A DNA stretch of 61,918 nt from HGM04593 sp045636545 (GTDB lineage: Bacteria > Bacteroidota > Bacteroidia > Bacteroidales > Bacteroidaceae). The translations under genes were made by a program, and so were the position numbers. The stretch covers positions 1 through 61,918 of the forward strand of contig JAZTXR010000019.1 in assembly GCA_045636545.1 (NCBI GenBank). The letters run 5' to 3'. Shown here in pieces: positions 18,679 through 27,474 of the stretch. The notes below the pieces were generated by a model, which worked only from the letters and a program-made list of their open reading frames with translations, was not told the DNA's origin and ran no database searches. Numbering within the stretch: the first letter of the stretch is position 1; every line of letters starts with the position of its first letter.

Positions 18679-20853
18679 TCACCACCACTTTGTCGGGGTG
18701 TCGCTCATCTCTATTGTGAGCGTGCCTCCTTGGGCTATGTCGCTGTGCTCAATGTATGGCAGCTTGTGTGGTTTACCGTTGAGCGTTATGCTCTTGATGT
18801 ATATGTTGGTGTCGCTGTTGCCCGTTGTCTCAATGATGAACTTGTCACCCTTGACGGTGAGTTCGGCACGGTCAACGGTGGGGGAGCCGAACCAATAGCG
18901 TGCACCGGCAGGTTCAACCTGATAGAATCCGAGTGCCGACATCAGATACCATGCCGACATCTGTCCCATATCCTCGTTGCCCGAGAGACCATTGAAGTCA
19001 TTGCGGTATTGTGTCTTCATCACCTCGCGGATGCGCTCGGCAGCCTTGTGAGGCTCTCCCAGCATTGTGTAAAGGTAAAGGATATGGTGACTGGGCTCGT
19101 TGCCGTGGGCAAACTGACCAATCATGCCCGAAATGTCGGGCGATGCATCGCCGTCGACTGTCGATGGTGCAAGGAACAGCGAGTCGAGGCGTGCAATGCA
19201 GGCCTCCTTGCTGCCGAACATCTGTGCATAGCTGTCAATGTCGTGCGGAACAAGCCAAGTGTACTGCCATGCGTTACCCTCGCAGTAGTCGTTGGCGCGG
19301 TGAGCCGAGAAGTAGGGGTTGAACGGTGTGCGGAACTTGCCGTTGACATCGACGCCGCGGATGAAGCCTGTCTCCTTGTCGAAGAATGTGCGGTAGCTGT
19401 GGCTCATCTTTGTGAAGTGCTCATAGTCGGCCTGCTTGCCAAGCGCCTTTGCCGCGTTGGCTGCTGCAGCATCGGCAATGGCATACTCCATGTCAAAAGC
19501 AACGGCCTCACTGAAGATGTCGCAAGGAATGTAGCCATGCTTATGGCGGTGTTCCTTGCCGCGCTCCTCAACCGCAGCCGTCTGCTTGATGGCAGCGAAT
19601 GCCGCCTCGCGGTCAAAGCCCTCGATGCCCTTTACAATTGCATCGGCAACAACCGGTATGCCAGGGTCGCCGACCATGCAGTCGGTCTCATTACCCCACA
19701 GATGCCATACAGGAAGGTCGCCCTGCTTGTCGCAGATGTCAACCATTGTGGCAACAAATTCGCCGGCCTTTTCGGGGTGGATTATTGTCATGAGCGGCTG
19801 CTTTGCACGGTATGTGTCCCAGAGCGAGAAGCAGGTGTAACGTGGCTTGTCGCTGTTGTAGACCTTGTCGTCTGCACCGCGGTAGTCGCCGTTCACGTCG
19901 CTGAATAGCATTGGGGCAATCATGGCGTGGTACATTGCGGTGTAGAATATCTGTTTCTGTTCAGTGCTCTTTGTCTCAATCTTCACACGTGCGAGCTCTC
20001 TCTCCCAAGCATCCACTGCCGATGCCTGCACTGCCGCGAAATCCCAACCTGGGAGTTCGCTTTCAAGGGCAAGCTTCGCGCCCTCAATGCTCACGGGCGA
20101 TATTGCCACCTTTAGCATAACCTCCTCTCCATCGGTTGTGGTGAACGATGCACGGCCGTACATATTCTTGTAGCCTTTCAGCTCAAAACTGTCGAAAGGC
20201 TTTGCAAACTCCGCAGCAAAGTATATGCGCTGGTTCTTTGCCCATCCCTTAGAATAGCGGTAGCCGACAATGCGGTTGTTGCCCTCGGCCTGCATGAATG
20301 TCTCGGTGCTCTCGTCCCAGCAGCCGCCGTTCTCAAGGTCAATGACGATGGCAGCCTCCTTACTCTCGGGGAATGTATAACGGTGCAGGCCCACGCGTGC
20401 GGTTGCTGTCATTTCTGCTTTTATGCCATAGCGTGTGAGGGGTACAGAGTAGTAGCCGGGCTTTGCAGTCTCCTGTGTGCGGTCGGCGGGTGACCACATT
20501 CCGCTTTCGGGGGCATCAATGCTTCCTCGTTCGTATGCAACCTCGCCTGTCACCGGCATTACGGTAACGTCAAAAAGGTCGCCTATACCGGTTCCGCTAA
20601 GGTGTGTGTGGGAGAAACCTATGACCGAGGCCTCGTCCCGGTGGTAGCCCGAGCACCAGTCCCATGTCTCGTTGATGCTTGTGGGGCCAAGCTGTACCAT
20701 GCCGAACGGTATGCTTGCGCCCACGAATACGTGACCATGGCCGCCGCTGCCTATGAGCGGGTTCACATAGTCGGTCAATCTCTCCTGTTCGGGCTGCTGC
20801 GCACACGCTGCCAACAGCAGCGCAAGTGCCATTATGCTGTTCTTGAATCTCAT
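18679..20853 (-). CDS. GH92 alpha-mannosidase, lipoprotein
   Basis: A 724-residue family 92 exo-alpha-mannosidase, which removes terminal alpha-linked mannose by an inverting, Ca2+-dependent mechanism. Seen: lipobox with Cys17 (LALLLAAC), N-terminal DYVNPLIGSGGHGHVFVGA, substrate-loop segments YHRDEASVIGFSHTHLSGTG, HLWGNETDCM at about residue 388 (position of the general-acid Glu in GH92) and GNEDMGQMSAW at about 623 (base Asp loop). Full length. The start overlaps the preceding GH92 stop (ATGA). Linkage preference (alpha-1,2, -1,3 or -1,6) cannot be decided. The lipid anchor suggests it is membrane-attached, facing the periplasm or the cell surface. Confidence 0.94.
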   Translation of the reverse strand: MRFKNSIMALALLLAACAQQPEQERLTDYVNPLIGSGGHGHVFVGASIPFGMVQLGPTSINETWDWCSGYHRDEASVIGFSHTHLSGTGIGDLFDVTVMPVTGEVAYERGSIDAPESGMWSPADRTQETAKPGYYSVPLTRYGIKAEMTATARVGLHRYTFPESKEAAIVIDLENGGCWDESTETFMQAEGNNRIVGYRYSKGWAKNQRIYFAAEFAKPFDSFELKGYKNMYGRASFTTTDGEEVMLKVAISPVSIEGAKLALESELPGWDFAAVQASAVDAWERELARVKIETKSTEQKQIFYTAMYHAMIAPMLFSDVNGDYRGADDKVYNSDKPRYTCFSLWDTYRAKQPLMTIIHPEKAGEFVATMVDICDKQGDLPVWHLWGNETDCMVGDPGIPVVADAIVKGIEGFDREAAFAAIKQTAAVEERGKEHRHKHGYIPCDIFSEAVAFDMEYAIADAAAANAAKALGKQADYEHFTKMSHSYRTFFDKETGFIRGVDVNGKFRTPFNPYFSAHRANDYCEGNAWQYTWLVPHDIDSYAQMFGSKEACIARLDSLFLAPSTVDGDASPDISGMIGQFAHGNEPSHHILYLYTMLGEPHKAAERIREVMKTQYRNDFNGLSGNEDMGQMSAWYLMSALGFYQVEPAGARYWFGSPTVDRAELTVKGDKFIIETTGNSDTNIYIKSITLNGKPHKLPYIEHSDIAQGGTLTIEMSDTPTKWW

Positions 20854-23105
20854 TTTGGTTCTTTCTTTAGTTTCAACTTTATGTTTGCGTTGTCTGTCAA
20901 CTGCTTGTGTGTTATGCGGTAGCCGCTCTGCTTGCCGTTGAGCTCAATGCCGCCGATGTAGTGGCTGTTGGCAGTGGGGCGGTCGCACCCAATGACAATC
21001 TCCTTGCCCGGGGGCGTGATGGTAACCTTGTCAAACACAGGTGTTGTGATGGTGTAGGTGGGCTGCCCGGGGCAGTCGGGGTAGATGCCCATCATGGAGA
21101 ATACAGCCCATGCCGACATTGTACCGGTGTCGTCATTACCGGGGATGCCGTCTGGGGCGTTCTTGTAGTGGTTGTCGAGTATGTTTTTCACCTCTTTCTG
21201 CGTACGCCACTCCTCGCCCTTTATGCGGCTGAATAGGTAGGCATATACAATGTCGGGTTCGTTGGCAGGGTCATAGTGTCCGTTGTCGAACACTCCCTGC
21301 AGGCTCTTGATAAAGTTCTTCTTGCCTCCCATGAGCCTTGCGAGCCCGTCGATGTCGTGTGGAACGGCAAATGTGTAGCACCACGCCGAAGCCTCGTGGA
21401 AGCCCGGGACATTCTCGAAGTTCTTTCCTGTGGCAGGGTCAAAGTCGCCCAGGAACTTGCCCTCTTTTGTGAGCGGGCGCAATGTGCCGTGCTCCTTGCA
21501 GTAGTAGCGGCGGTAGCTCTGCGAACGTTTCATGAACTCCTTTGCACGCGCCTTGTCGCCCAGTGAGTCGGCAAGCTGTGCAATGGCATAGTCGGCCGAA
21601 CAGTATTCCAGTGCGTGCGACACGGAGTTGTCGCCCGAGAGGTCGTTCGAGAAGTACCATAGCGGGATATATCCATCCTTTATATAAGGGTCAATGTCGG
21701 GGCGGATGGGGTTCTTGCTTCCCTCGGTAGTTGCCGACTTCAGCATAGCCTCGTAGGCCGTCTTGATGTCAAAATCGCGCAGGCCCTTTATCCAACTGTC
21801 TGCAATGACAATGGCTGCAGGGTCGCCCTCCATTGTGAATGTCTCGCGACCGAACAGTTCCCAGCGTGGCAACCAACCCCAATCCTCGTACATTCCCACC
21901 ATCGTGCGCAGCATGTCGGTCTGGCGTTCGGGGTAGACGAGTGTGAGCAACTGGTGCAGGTTGCGGTATGTATCCCACAGCGAGAAGACTGTGTAGCGTG
22001 TATGGTCGCTCTTGCCTGTCTCGCCGTTCTCCATTTTGGGGTATTCGCCGTTCACGTCGCTTATTATGCTTGGGTGTATGAGCGCGTGGTAAAGTGCCGT
22101 GTAGAATATTGTCTGTTGCTCCTTTGTGCCGCCCTCGATGCGTATGCGCCCAAGGTCTCTGTTCCACAGTCCGACAGCCTGTGCGTGGAGTGCATCAAAA
22201 TCCTTGCCCTGTTGCTCGGCATTGAGGTTCTCCCTTGCATTCTCAATGGAGACGAAAGAGACACCTAACTGTACGGTAATCTGCTCGCCATCGGCAAGGT
22301 CATCATAGCAGAAACGGTAGCCGATGTTGTCGCCGGCAACCTCGCGGTAATATTTTTCGTAGAGCTTGTATGTGCCGTCATCGGGTGTCCATTCGGCCTC
22401 AACCCCAGTGAGTGCCGGCTGGAACTTCCACGCACCTTCGCTTGTGGGTACCTTTGACACGCGCATCACAAAGTAGATGGGGAACACTGCTTGTGTGGTG
22501 TAGCAGAAAGTGCCGAGCATCTTGAATCCTTCAATCTCAGTACTGCTTACGCGGCGCACCATTGCACCGCACTCATTTGTAAGGCCTTGCCCAAGGTTGA
22601 GTATGATATTTCCCTTTCCTGCAGGGAAGGTGTAGCGTTCGCATGATGAGCGCGTGGTGGCTGTCACCTCGGTCCTTATGCCATATTTTGTGAGTTCGTT
22701 GCTGTAGTATCCGGGCGATGCCGTCTCGTTTGTGTACTCCGAACCATAGCTGAAGTAGTCCACATCAAGTTCACCGCTTGTGGGCATCACCAGCAGCGAT
22801 GAGGCCTCGGGACATCCCACTCCGCTCAGTGCCACGTGGGCATAGCCTGTGAAGAACTTGTTGTTGTATTCGTATGGTGCCGACCACCAGCGCTGGTCCT
22901 TGTCAAAGACATTGAGGTCCGAGCCCATCACGTTGAACGGGACAACCGACATCATTCCGTTCGGTGTCACAGCACCCGGGTTGGTGGTGCCGAAATTGGT
23001 TGTTCCAATGAACGGGTTCACCAGTCCGGCAGGCTCTTGCGCTGTCGTTGCAATGGGGGAAAGCAACAACAGCAGTGAAATGAGTCTCTTTATCATAATG
23101 TTCAT
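20850..23105 (-). CDS. GH92 alpha-mannosidase, secreted (periplasmic)
   Basis: A second, divergent 751-residue GH92 enzyme. Seen: signal peptide ending PIATTAQ with no lipobox, LVNPFIGTTNFGTTNPG at the mature N-terminus, GRETFTMEGDP at about residue 417 and GNDDTGTMSAW at about 653. Differences from its neighbour in the loop that carries HLSGTG there (here HVALSGVGCPE) suggest another linkage specificity. The ATG at 23105 overlaps the ROK kinase stop (ATGA), which favours it over an in-frame ATG three codons later. Together the two GH92 enzymes would trim branched alpha-mannan or high-mannose glycans. Confidence 0.93.
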   Translation of the reverse strand: MNIMIKRLISLLLLLSPIATTAQEPAGLVNPFIGTTNFGTTNPGAVTPNGMMSVVPFNVMGSDLNVFDKDQRWWSAPYEYNNKFFTGYAHVALSGVGCPEASSLLVMPTSGELDVDYFSYGSEYTNETASPGYYSNELTKYGIRTEVTATTRSSCERYTFPAGKGNIILNLGQGLTNECGAMVRRVSSTEIEGFKMLGTFCYTTQAVFPIYFVMRVSKVPTSEGAWKFQPALTGVEAEWTPDDGTYKLYEKYYREVAGDNIGYRFCYDDLADGEQITVQLGVSFVSIENARENLNAEQQGKDFDALHAQAVGLWNRDLGRIRIEGGTKEQQTIFYTALYHALIHPSIISDVNGEYPKMENGETGKSDHTRYTVFSLWDTYRNLHQLLTLVYPERQTDMLRTMVGMYEDWGWLPRWELFGRETFTMEGDPAAIVIADSWIKGLRDFDIKTAYEAMLKSATTEGSKNPIRPDIDPYIKDGYIPLWYFSNDLSGDNSVSHALEYCSADYAIAQLADSLGDKARAKEFMKRSQSYRRYYCKEHGTLRPLTKEGKFLGDFDPATGKNFENVPGFHEASAWCYTFAVPHDIDGLARLMGGKKNFIKSLQGVFDNGHYDPANEPDIVYAYLFSRIKGEEWRTQKEVKNILDNHYKNAPDGIPGNDDTGTMSAWAVFSMMGIYPDCPGQPTYTITTPVFDKVTITPPGKEIVIGCDRPTANSHYIGGIELNGKQSGYRITHKQLTDNANIKLKLKKEPK

Positions 23106-24208
23106 GCCTGTTTCTTGTCAAGTTCGCTGAGGGCAAAAGCGTATGCGCCTACTGACACGGCCTTGCTTGCGCCGAGTTTTGAAATTGCAATACCCACTCG
23201 TTTCTGGCAGTCGTAGTCCACATATCTCTCCTCGCCATAAACCTTTACCTTTTTGGTCTCGCCCTTTGCAAAAAGCGCGAATTCATCGGCATTTTCCAGG
23301 TCATAGACCTTCATCTGTACAAGGTTCACCTCGTCGCCGCCAAGGGTGCGCAGCTTCGAACGCATCTCCTCAAGCAGGGCGGGCATTATCCAGCGGCTTG
23401 CTGCCGACACACCACCGCCAATCACTACAAGACCGTCAATGATGGTCACGGCCGCCGATATTGCGGCGCCTGCAACGCGGCCAAGTGATGCAAAAGCCTC
23501 CTTTGCTGCTGTCTGGTCGCCCTGACGTGTGCCGTCGGCTATCTCACATATATCCTTTGGAGTGAGCCCGTGGTCGGGGTCACCGCTCCGCTCGCCATAT
23601 ACGCGGCAGACTGCGCGGATGGCAACACCATCCTCCACAATCACATCGGGCATATCCCTGTGACGCAGGCAGAATGTCTCCACGCAAGAGTTGTCGCCGC
23701 GGTTCAGGTTGTTGTCTATTACAACGCCGATGCCGAATCCTGTACCAAGGGTGTAGCCTATCAGGTTCCTGTACTGCTTTGTGGAGCCAAGCTCCTTGAG
23801 ACGGCCGTTGATTTCGGGCAGGATGCCGCAGAGTGCCTCGCCGTATGCAAAGAGGTCACCGTCATTGTTTATGAACACGGGCACACCGAACTTGCCCTCA
23901 AGGAATGCACCGAGCGCAACACCGTCGCGGAACGATGGGAAGTTTGGCAGGTAGCCGCCTATGATGCCGTTTGGATAATCGGCAGGGCCGGGGAATGCGA
24001 AACTGATGGCAACAGGCTTCTCCTCCAACTGGTCAAAAACTTGCCGGAAACCATTGACCATGTTCTGCAGGCAGAGGTCAAGGTCGTGCGACTGTGCAGG
24101 AACCGATACTGGTTCTATGATGAACTCTCCGGCCTTCATTGCGCCGAAAACGAAGTTTGTGCCACCAGCATCGAGCGTGGCAACAATACGGTTGTCTTTC
24201 TTGTACAT
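23102..24208 (-). CDS. ROK-family sugar kinase
   Basis: A 368-residue cytosolic ROK protein, probably phosphorylating a hexose released by the neighbouring enzymes (mannose, glucose or an N-acetylhexosamine; not resolvable). Seen: N-terminal phosphate-binding motif DAGGTNFVFGAM, catalytic-Asp region FINNDGDLFAYGEA, GYTLGTGFGIGVV and a second glycine motif VIGGGVSAASR. There is no N-terminal helix-turn-helix, so it is an enzyme rather than a repressor. The usual ROK zinc motif (CxCGxxGCxE) is absent; the region reads SCVETFCLRHRD. It lies 16 bases after the GH5 gene and overlaps the GH92 gene, which ties sugar phosphorylation to mannoside breakdown. Confidence 0.88.
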   Translation of the reverse strand: MYKKDNRIVATLDAGGTNFVFGAMKAGEFIIEPVSVPAQSHDLDLCLQNMVNGFRQVFDQLEEKPVAISFAFPGPADYPNGIIGGYLPNFPSFRDGVALGAFLEGKFGVPVFINNDGDLFAYGEALCGILPEINGRLKELGSTKQYRNLIGYTLGTGFGIGVVIDNNLNRGDNSCVETFCLRHRDMPDVIVEDGVAIRAVCRVYGERSGDPDHGLTPKDICEIADGTRQGDQTAAKEAFASLGRVAGAAISAAVTIIDGLVVIGGGVSAASRWIMPALLEEMRSKLRTLGGDEVNLVQMKVYDLENADEFALFAKGETKKVKVYGEERYVDYDCQKRVGIAISKLGASKAVSVGAYAFALSELDKKQA

Positions 24209-24224
24209 TGTTATAAGTCCTTTT

Positions 24225-25532
24225 TTATTCTGTCATTGCTTTCGTATACTCCTTTATAATCTCAATTGTGGTTGTGTCACAGTCGAATACCGAGTACCAG
24301 CCCTGTGGCTCGTGTGGCGGGTCACTCAGGTAGTCGTCTCCCGCCTGCCACACAAGGTCGCGTGGGCGGCCGCAGCCTCCCCATCCCCAGAAGTTGCATC
24401 CCGCAATGGGGTTGTCCTGTGCGATGCTGTTCTTTACCTGCCCGAAGATGTAGCGGTAGAAGATGTCACGGCTTTCAGTTGTGGGTTCTGTGCCCGAGAC
24501 ATTGTCCTTGCGTGAGTAGCCGAACTCCTCAATCACAAGCGGTTTTTCCAGTTTCTTTGCAAGCTCAATGTGTTCGGCAATGTACTTGCCGCTCTCAAGG
24601 CAGGCATTCTCTATGCCGCTGTCGGGGTTTGAACGTGGTGCCCAACCCCAGTTCACAGGCCATATATGTATTGTCAGGTAGTCGATGTTCTTGTCGACGT
24701 GTATCTTCTCACACAACTCCATGTCGACCTCGCAACCGATATATCCCTCGCTGCCGGTAGATACAAGATGGTTGGGGTCGATACTTTTTATAAGTGCTGC
24801 CGCTCCCGAAATCCACTCGGCAAACGCAGCCTTGTTCTCCTTTGCAAAGGGGCGTGGCTCGTTGCAAAGCTGCCAGGCCATGATGGCGGGCTCATCCTTG
24901 TATTGGCGGCCGGTGATGCTGTTGGTGCGCGACACTATGGCCTTGATATAGTCATAGTACATTCCAATGGCTTTCGGCTCGCGTGTGAAGTTTGCGCAGT
25001 AGTTGACATACTTGCTGTAGCCACCGGGCTCGTTGGTGTTTGGCGAGTCGCCATGTCCGCACTCCTTCAGGTAGAAACCATATCCGCCGCTCCAGTCCCA
25101 TGCGTTGTTCAGGTAGATGACAGCATCCATATTGCGCTTCTCCAGCTCTGCAATCACAAAGTCCAGTCCCTGTAGAATTGTGTCATTGAGTACTCCCGGG
25201 GCAGTCTGCAGATATGGTTTTGCAGGGTTGGCAAACGCACTGCCGGCATCGGGGCCGGTGAGTATCCTCAGGTTTGTCACTCCAATGCTCTTCAGGTTGT
25301 CGAGTTCGCGGCACAGACGCTCCCTGTCGCCCCCTTCGCCTTCAGAACCAAGCACCGAGGCATACCACATGTTGGTGCCTATGTAGTGATATGGCTTTCC
25401 GTCCTTTATGAGCCCAATCCCCTCCCGGGTGATGATTTGCCTGTCTGTACTGCAGGGCGCATCCTTGCTGCAACCCGAAATGATTGTTGCTGCCATAATG
25501 AGCAGCGACCATATTGCTTTCTGTGTTTTCAT
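24225..25532 (-). CDS. GH5 beta-mannanase-like lipoprotein (GH5_7-type)
   Basis: A 435-residue glycoside hydrolase of clan A. The chosen start (MKTQKAIWSLLIMAATIISG, then Cys21) gives a lipoprotein signal; 17 in-frame codons upstream overlap the promoter and lack signal features. Seen: acid/base Glu in WQLCNEPRP (about residue 222), nucleophile Glu in LVIEEFGYSRK (about 333), and HIWPVNWGW near the conserved His/Trp before strand 7. The pattern best fits endo-beta-1,4-mannanases (GH5_7); cleavage of the Man-beta-1,4-GlcNAc core of N-glycans is an alternative given the neighbours. It is the first gene of the operon GH5-ROK-GH92-GH92. Confidence 0.85.
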   Translation of the reverse strand: MKTQKAIWSLLIMAATIISGCSKDAPCSTDRQIITREGIGLIKDGKPYHYIGTNMWYASVLGSEGEGGDRERLCRELDNLKSIGVTNLRILTGPDAGSAFANPAKPYLQTAPGVLNDTILQGLDFVIAELEKRNMDAVIYLNNAWDWSGGYGFYLKECGHGDSPNTNEPGGYSKYVNYCANFTREPKAIGMYYDYIKAIVSRTNSITGRQYKDEPAIMAWQLCNEPRPFAKENKAAFAEWISGAAALIKSIDPNHLVSTGSEGYIGCEVDMELCEKIHVDKNIDYLTIHIWPVNWGWAPRSNPDSGIENACLESGKYIAEHIELAKKLEKPLVIEEFGYSRKDNVSGTEPTTESRDIFYRYIFGQVKNSIAQDNPIAGCNFWGWGGCGRPRDLVWQAGDDYLSDPPHEPQGWYSVFDCDTTTIEIIKEYTKAMTE

Positions 25533-25554
25533 TGTATTGTGTGATATATATTTG

Positions 25555-25562
25555 CGAAGATA
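25555..25562 (-). promoter_or_regulatory. -7 element of the mannosidase operon
   Basis: TATCTTCG on the minus strand, 22 bases before the GH5 start. A TTTG is present upstream (25577-25574) but at only 11 bases spacing, so the -33 assignment is open. The short leader supports the shorter GH5 start. Confidence 0.45.
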
Positions 25563-25677
25563 GCAAAATGAATCAAATTCCATATATCTTTTACGCAGAG
25601 AATATCGGATTGGGTTATATAATGTGTGATTTTTATTTTTTTTCTGCCTTTGATTGCCTTTTTGACCACAATTTGTA

Positions 25678-25685
25678 TATCTTTG
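25678..25685 (+). promoter_or_regulatory. -7 element upstream of slyD
   Basis: TATCTTTG, a full match to TAnnTTTG, 95 bases before the slyD start. A TTG at 25654-25656 is about 21 bases upstream and may be the -33 element. The region is divergent with the GH5 operon promoter. Confidence 0.5.
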
Positions 25686-25780
25686 CTATTTGATAGCGAA
25701 GAGTATACCGTGTCTTATGCCGCACTGTCGGTATATTGCGGTGTCATTTACAGGAACAAAACAACAAATTAAATAACATT

Positions 25781-26359
25781 ATGGGAAACGAAAACAAATA
25801 TCTGCGTGTGGCATATACCCTTTTGTCACATCGTGACGGCGTGTGTGAGGAAGTTGAGAAGACAACACGCGAACAGCCTTTTGCATTCCTTACGGGTGTG
25901 GGCTATACACTTGACTCTTTCGAGGAGAACCTCAAGGATTTGAAGAAAGGCGATGAGTTCGACTTTACAATCCCCTTTGCCGATGCATACGGCGAGTATG
26001 ACCCCGACCACGTTCAGGATTTCGACCGCGAGGTGTTCACCATCGACGGCAAGTTCGACTCGGCTCACATCTATGAGGGCAATGTCGTTGAGATGATGCG
26101 TGCCGACGGCTCTCCAATCCTGGGTACAGTGAAGGAGGTTACCCCCTTGAAGGTGGTTATGGACTTCAATCACCCGCTTGCCGGCTGTGACCTGCAGTTC
26201 ATTGGCAATATCGTTGAAGCACGTCCTGCAAAGGAGTCGGAACTGAAGAAGTTCTATGACTCGTTGAAGGCTTCCTGCAGTTGTGGCGGCGGTTGCAGCG
26301 GCTGCAATGGCGGCAGCTGTGGCGGTGACGGCGGTTGTGAGGGTGGTTGTTGTCATTAA
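25781..26359 (+). CDS. slyD: SlyD-type FKBP peptidyl-prolyl isomerase with Cys-rich metal-binding tail
   Basis: A 192-residue cytosolic chaperone and prolyl isomerase. The ATG at 25781 (MGNENKYLRVAYTLL) is preferred to in-frame sequence 15 codons upstream that looks non-coding. Seen: FKBP core split by the insert-in-flap domain (FAFLTGVGYTLDSFEENL before the flap; FDFTIPFADAYGEYDP) and the return strand VVMDFNHPLAG, all typical of SlyD. The last 27 residues hold eight Cys, many Gly and a terminal His, a likely Ni/Zn-binding tail as in SlyD proteins that assist metalloenzyme maturation. The chorismate synthase gene starts 12 bases after its stop and may be co-transcribed. Confidence 0.92.
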   Translation: MGNENKYLRVAYTLLSHRDGVCEEVEKTTREQPFAFLTGVGYTLDSFEENLKDLKKGDEFDFTIPFADAYGEYDPDHVQDFDREVFTIDGKFDSAHIYEGNVVEMMRADGSPILGTVKEVTPLKVVMDFNHPLAGCDLQFIGNIVEARPAKESELKKFYDSLKASCSCGGGCSGCNGGSCGGDGGCEGGCCH

Positions 26360-26371
26360 AAAGTGGTAACG

Positions 26372-27469
26372 ATGAATAGTATTGGCAATCTTTTGCGCCT
26401 CACGACGTTCGGCGAATCGCATGGGGTGGCGATAGGTGGTGTGCTTGACGGCTATCCGGCCGGCGTTCTGATTGACGAGGATTTTGTCCGCGGAGAGATG
26501 GGACGTCGCCGTCCGGGGCAGAGTGCCATTACCACATCGCGCAACGAGGCCGACGAAGTCGAGTTCCTCTCGGGTATCTTTGAGGGACGTTCCACAGGTG
26601 CGCCCATAGCCTTTACTATCCGTAACAGCAATAACCGCAGTGCCGATTACGACAATCTGCGCGAGACTTTCCGCCCGTCGCATGCCGATTATGTGTATGA
26701 CCGCAAGTATGGTATCCGCGACCATCGTGGCGGTGGACGCTCCTCGGCGCGCGAAACGGCCGTGAGGGTCTGTGCCGGAGCGTTGGCAAAGCTGGCACTT
26801 GTGCAGTTGGGCATAAGGGTAACGGCATATACTTCGCAGGTTGGCGAAATATCGTTGCCACACGGATATTCGGCATATGACCTTTCGCTTGCCGAGAGCA
26901 ATGCAGTGCGTTGTCCCGACGTTGAGGCTGCTGCTGCAATGGAACAGCTGATACTTGATGTGAAACGTGCCGGTGATACCATTGGCGGTGTGGTCACCTG
27001 TGTGGTGACGGGTGCGCCGGTGGGCTTGGGTGAGCCATTATATGGCAAGCTGTCGGCTTCGTTGGCCTCGGCCATGATGTCGATAAATGCTGCAAAGGGC
27101 TTCGATTATGGCAACGGCTTTGCTGCCGCGGCAGGGCGCGGCTCGCAGCAGAACGATGTGTTCTACAATGACGGTGGCGCAATTGCAACCCGCACCAACA
27201 ACAGCGGTGGCATACAGGGCGGCATATCCAACGGCAATGACATCTATTTCAGGGTTGCTTTCAAACCAGTGGCGACACTGCTGATGGAGCAACACACTGT
27301 TACAAGGGACGGCGAGGAGACGATGCTGCTTTCGCATGGTCGTCACGACCCTTGTGTCGTGCCACGTGCAGTGCCGGTCGTTGAGGCTATGGCTGCATTG
27401 GTGGTGCTCGACCACTACCTGCTCGACAGAGCCTCTCACGGTCTATTTAATCAAGAGGAAAACAGATAA
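26372..27469 (+). CDS. aroC: Chorismate synthase
   Basis: The last enzyme of the shikimate pathway (EPSP to chorismate, reduced FMN-dependent). The 365-residue product from ATG 26372 begins MNSIGNLLRLTTFGESHG; a GTG three codons upstream is possible but less likely. Seen: GESHG, the RRRPGQSAITTSRNEADEVE block, RPSHADYVYDRKYGIRDHRG, RGGGRSSARETAVRVCAGALAK (FMN and phosphate contacts) and the C-terminal GGIQGGISNGNDI and HDPCVVPRAVPVVEAM motifs. Full length for the monofunctional family. Its neighbours are not shikimate genes. Confidence 0.97.
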   Translation: MNSIGNLLRLTTFGESHGVAIGGVLDGYPAGVLIDEDFVRGEMGRRRPGQSAITTSRNEADEVEFLSGIFEGRSTGAPIAFTIRNSNNRSADYDNLRETFRPSHADYVYDRKYGIRDHRGGGRSSARETAVRVCAGALAKLALVQLGIRVTAYTSQVGEISLPHGYSAYDLSLAESNAVRCPDVEAAAAMEQLILDVKRAGDTIGGVVTCVVTGAPVGLGEPLYGKLSASLASAMMSINAAKGFDYGNGFAAAAGRGSQQNDVFYNDGGAIATRTNNSGGIQGGISNGNDIYFRVAFKPVATLLMEQHTVTRDGEETMLLSHGRHDPCVVPRAVPVVEAMAALVVLDHYLLDRASHGLFNQEENR

Positions 27470-27474
27470 TCAAT

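Noticed and set aside
18730..19908. Long open frame of about 390 codons on the plus strand
   Set aside because: It lies wholly opposite the GH92 gene, has Val/Ala/Cys/Arg-rich mirror composition and no recognisable domain. It is an antisense shadow created by codon bias.
23102..24208. ROK protein as a NagC/XylR-type repressor of the mannosidase operon
   Set aside because: There is no N-terminal helix-turn-helix; the protein starts directly with the phosphate-binding motif of the kinase domain.
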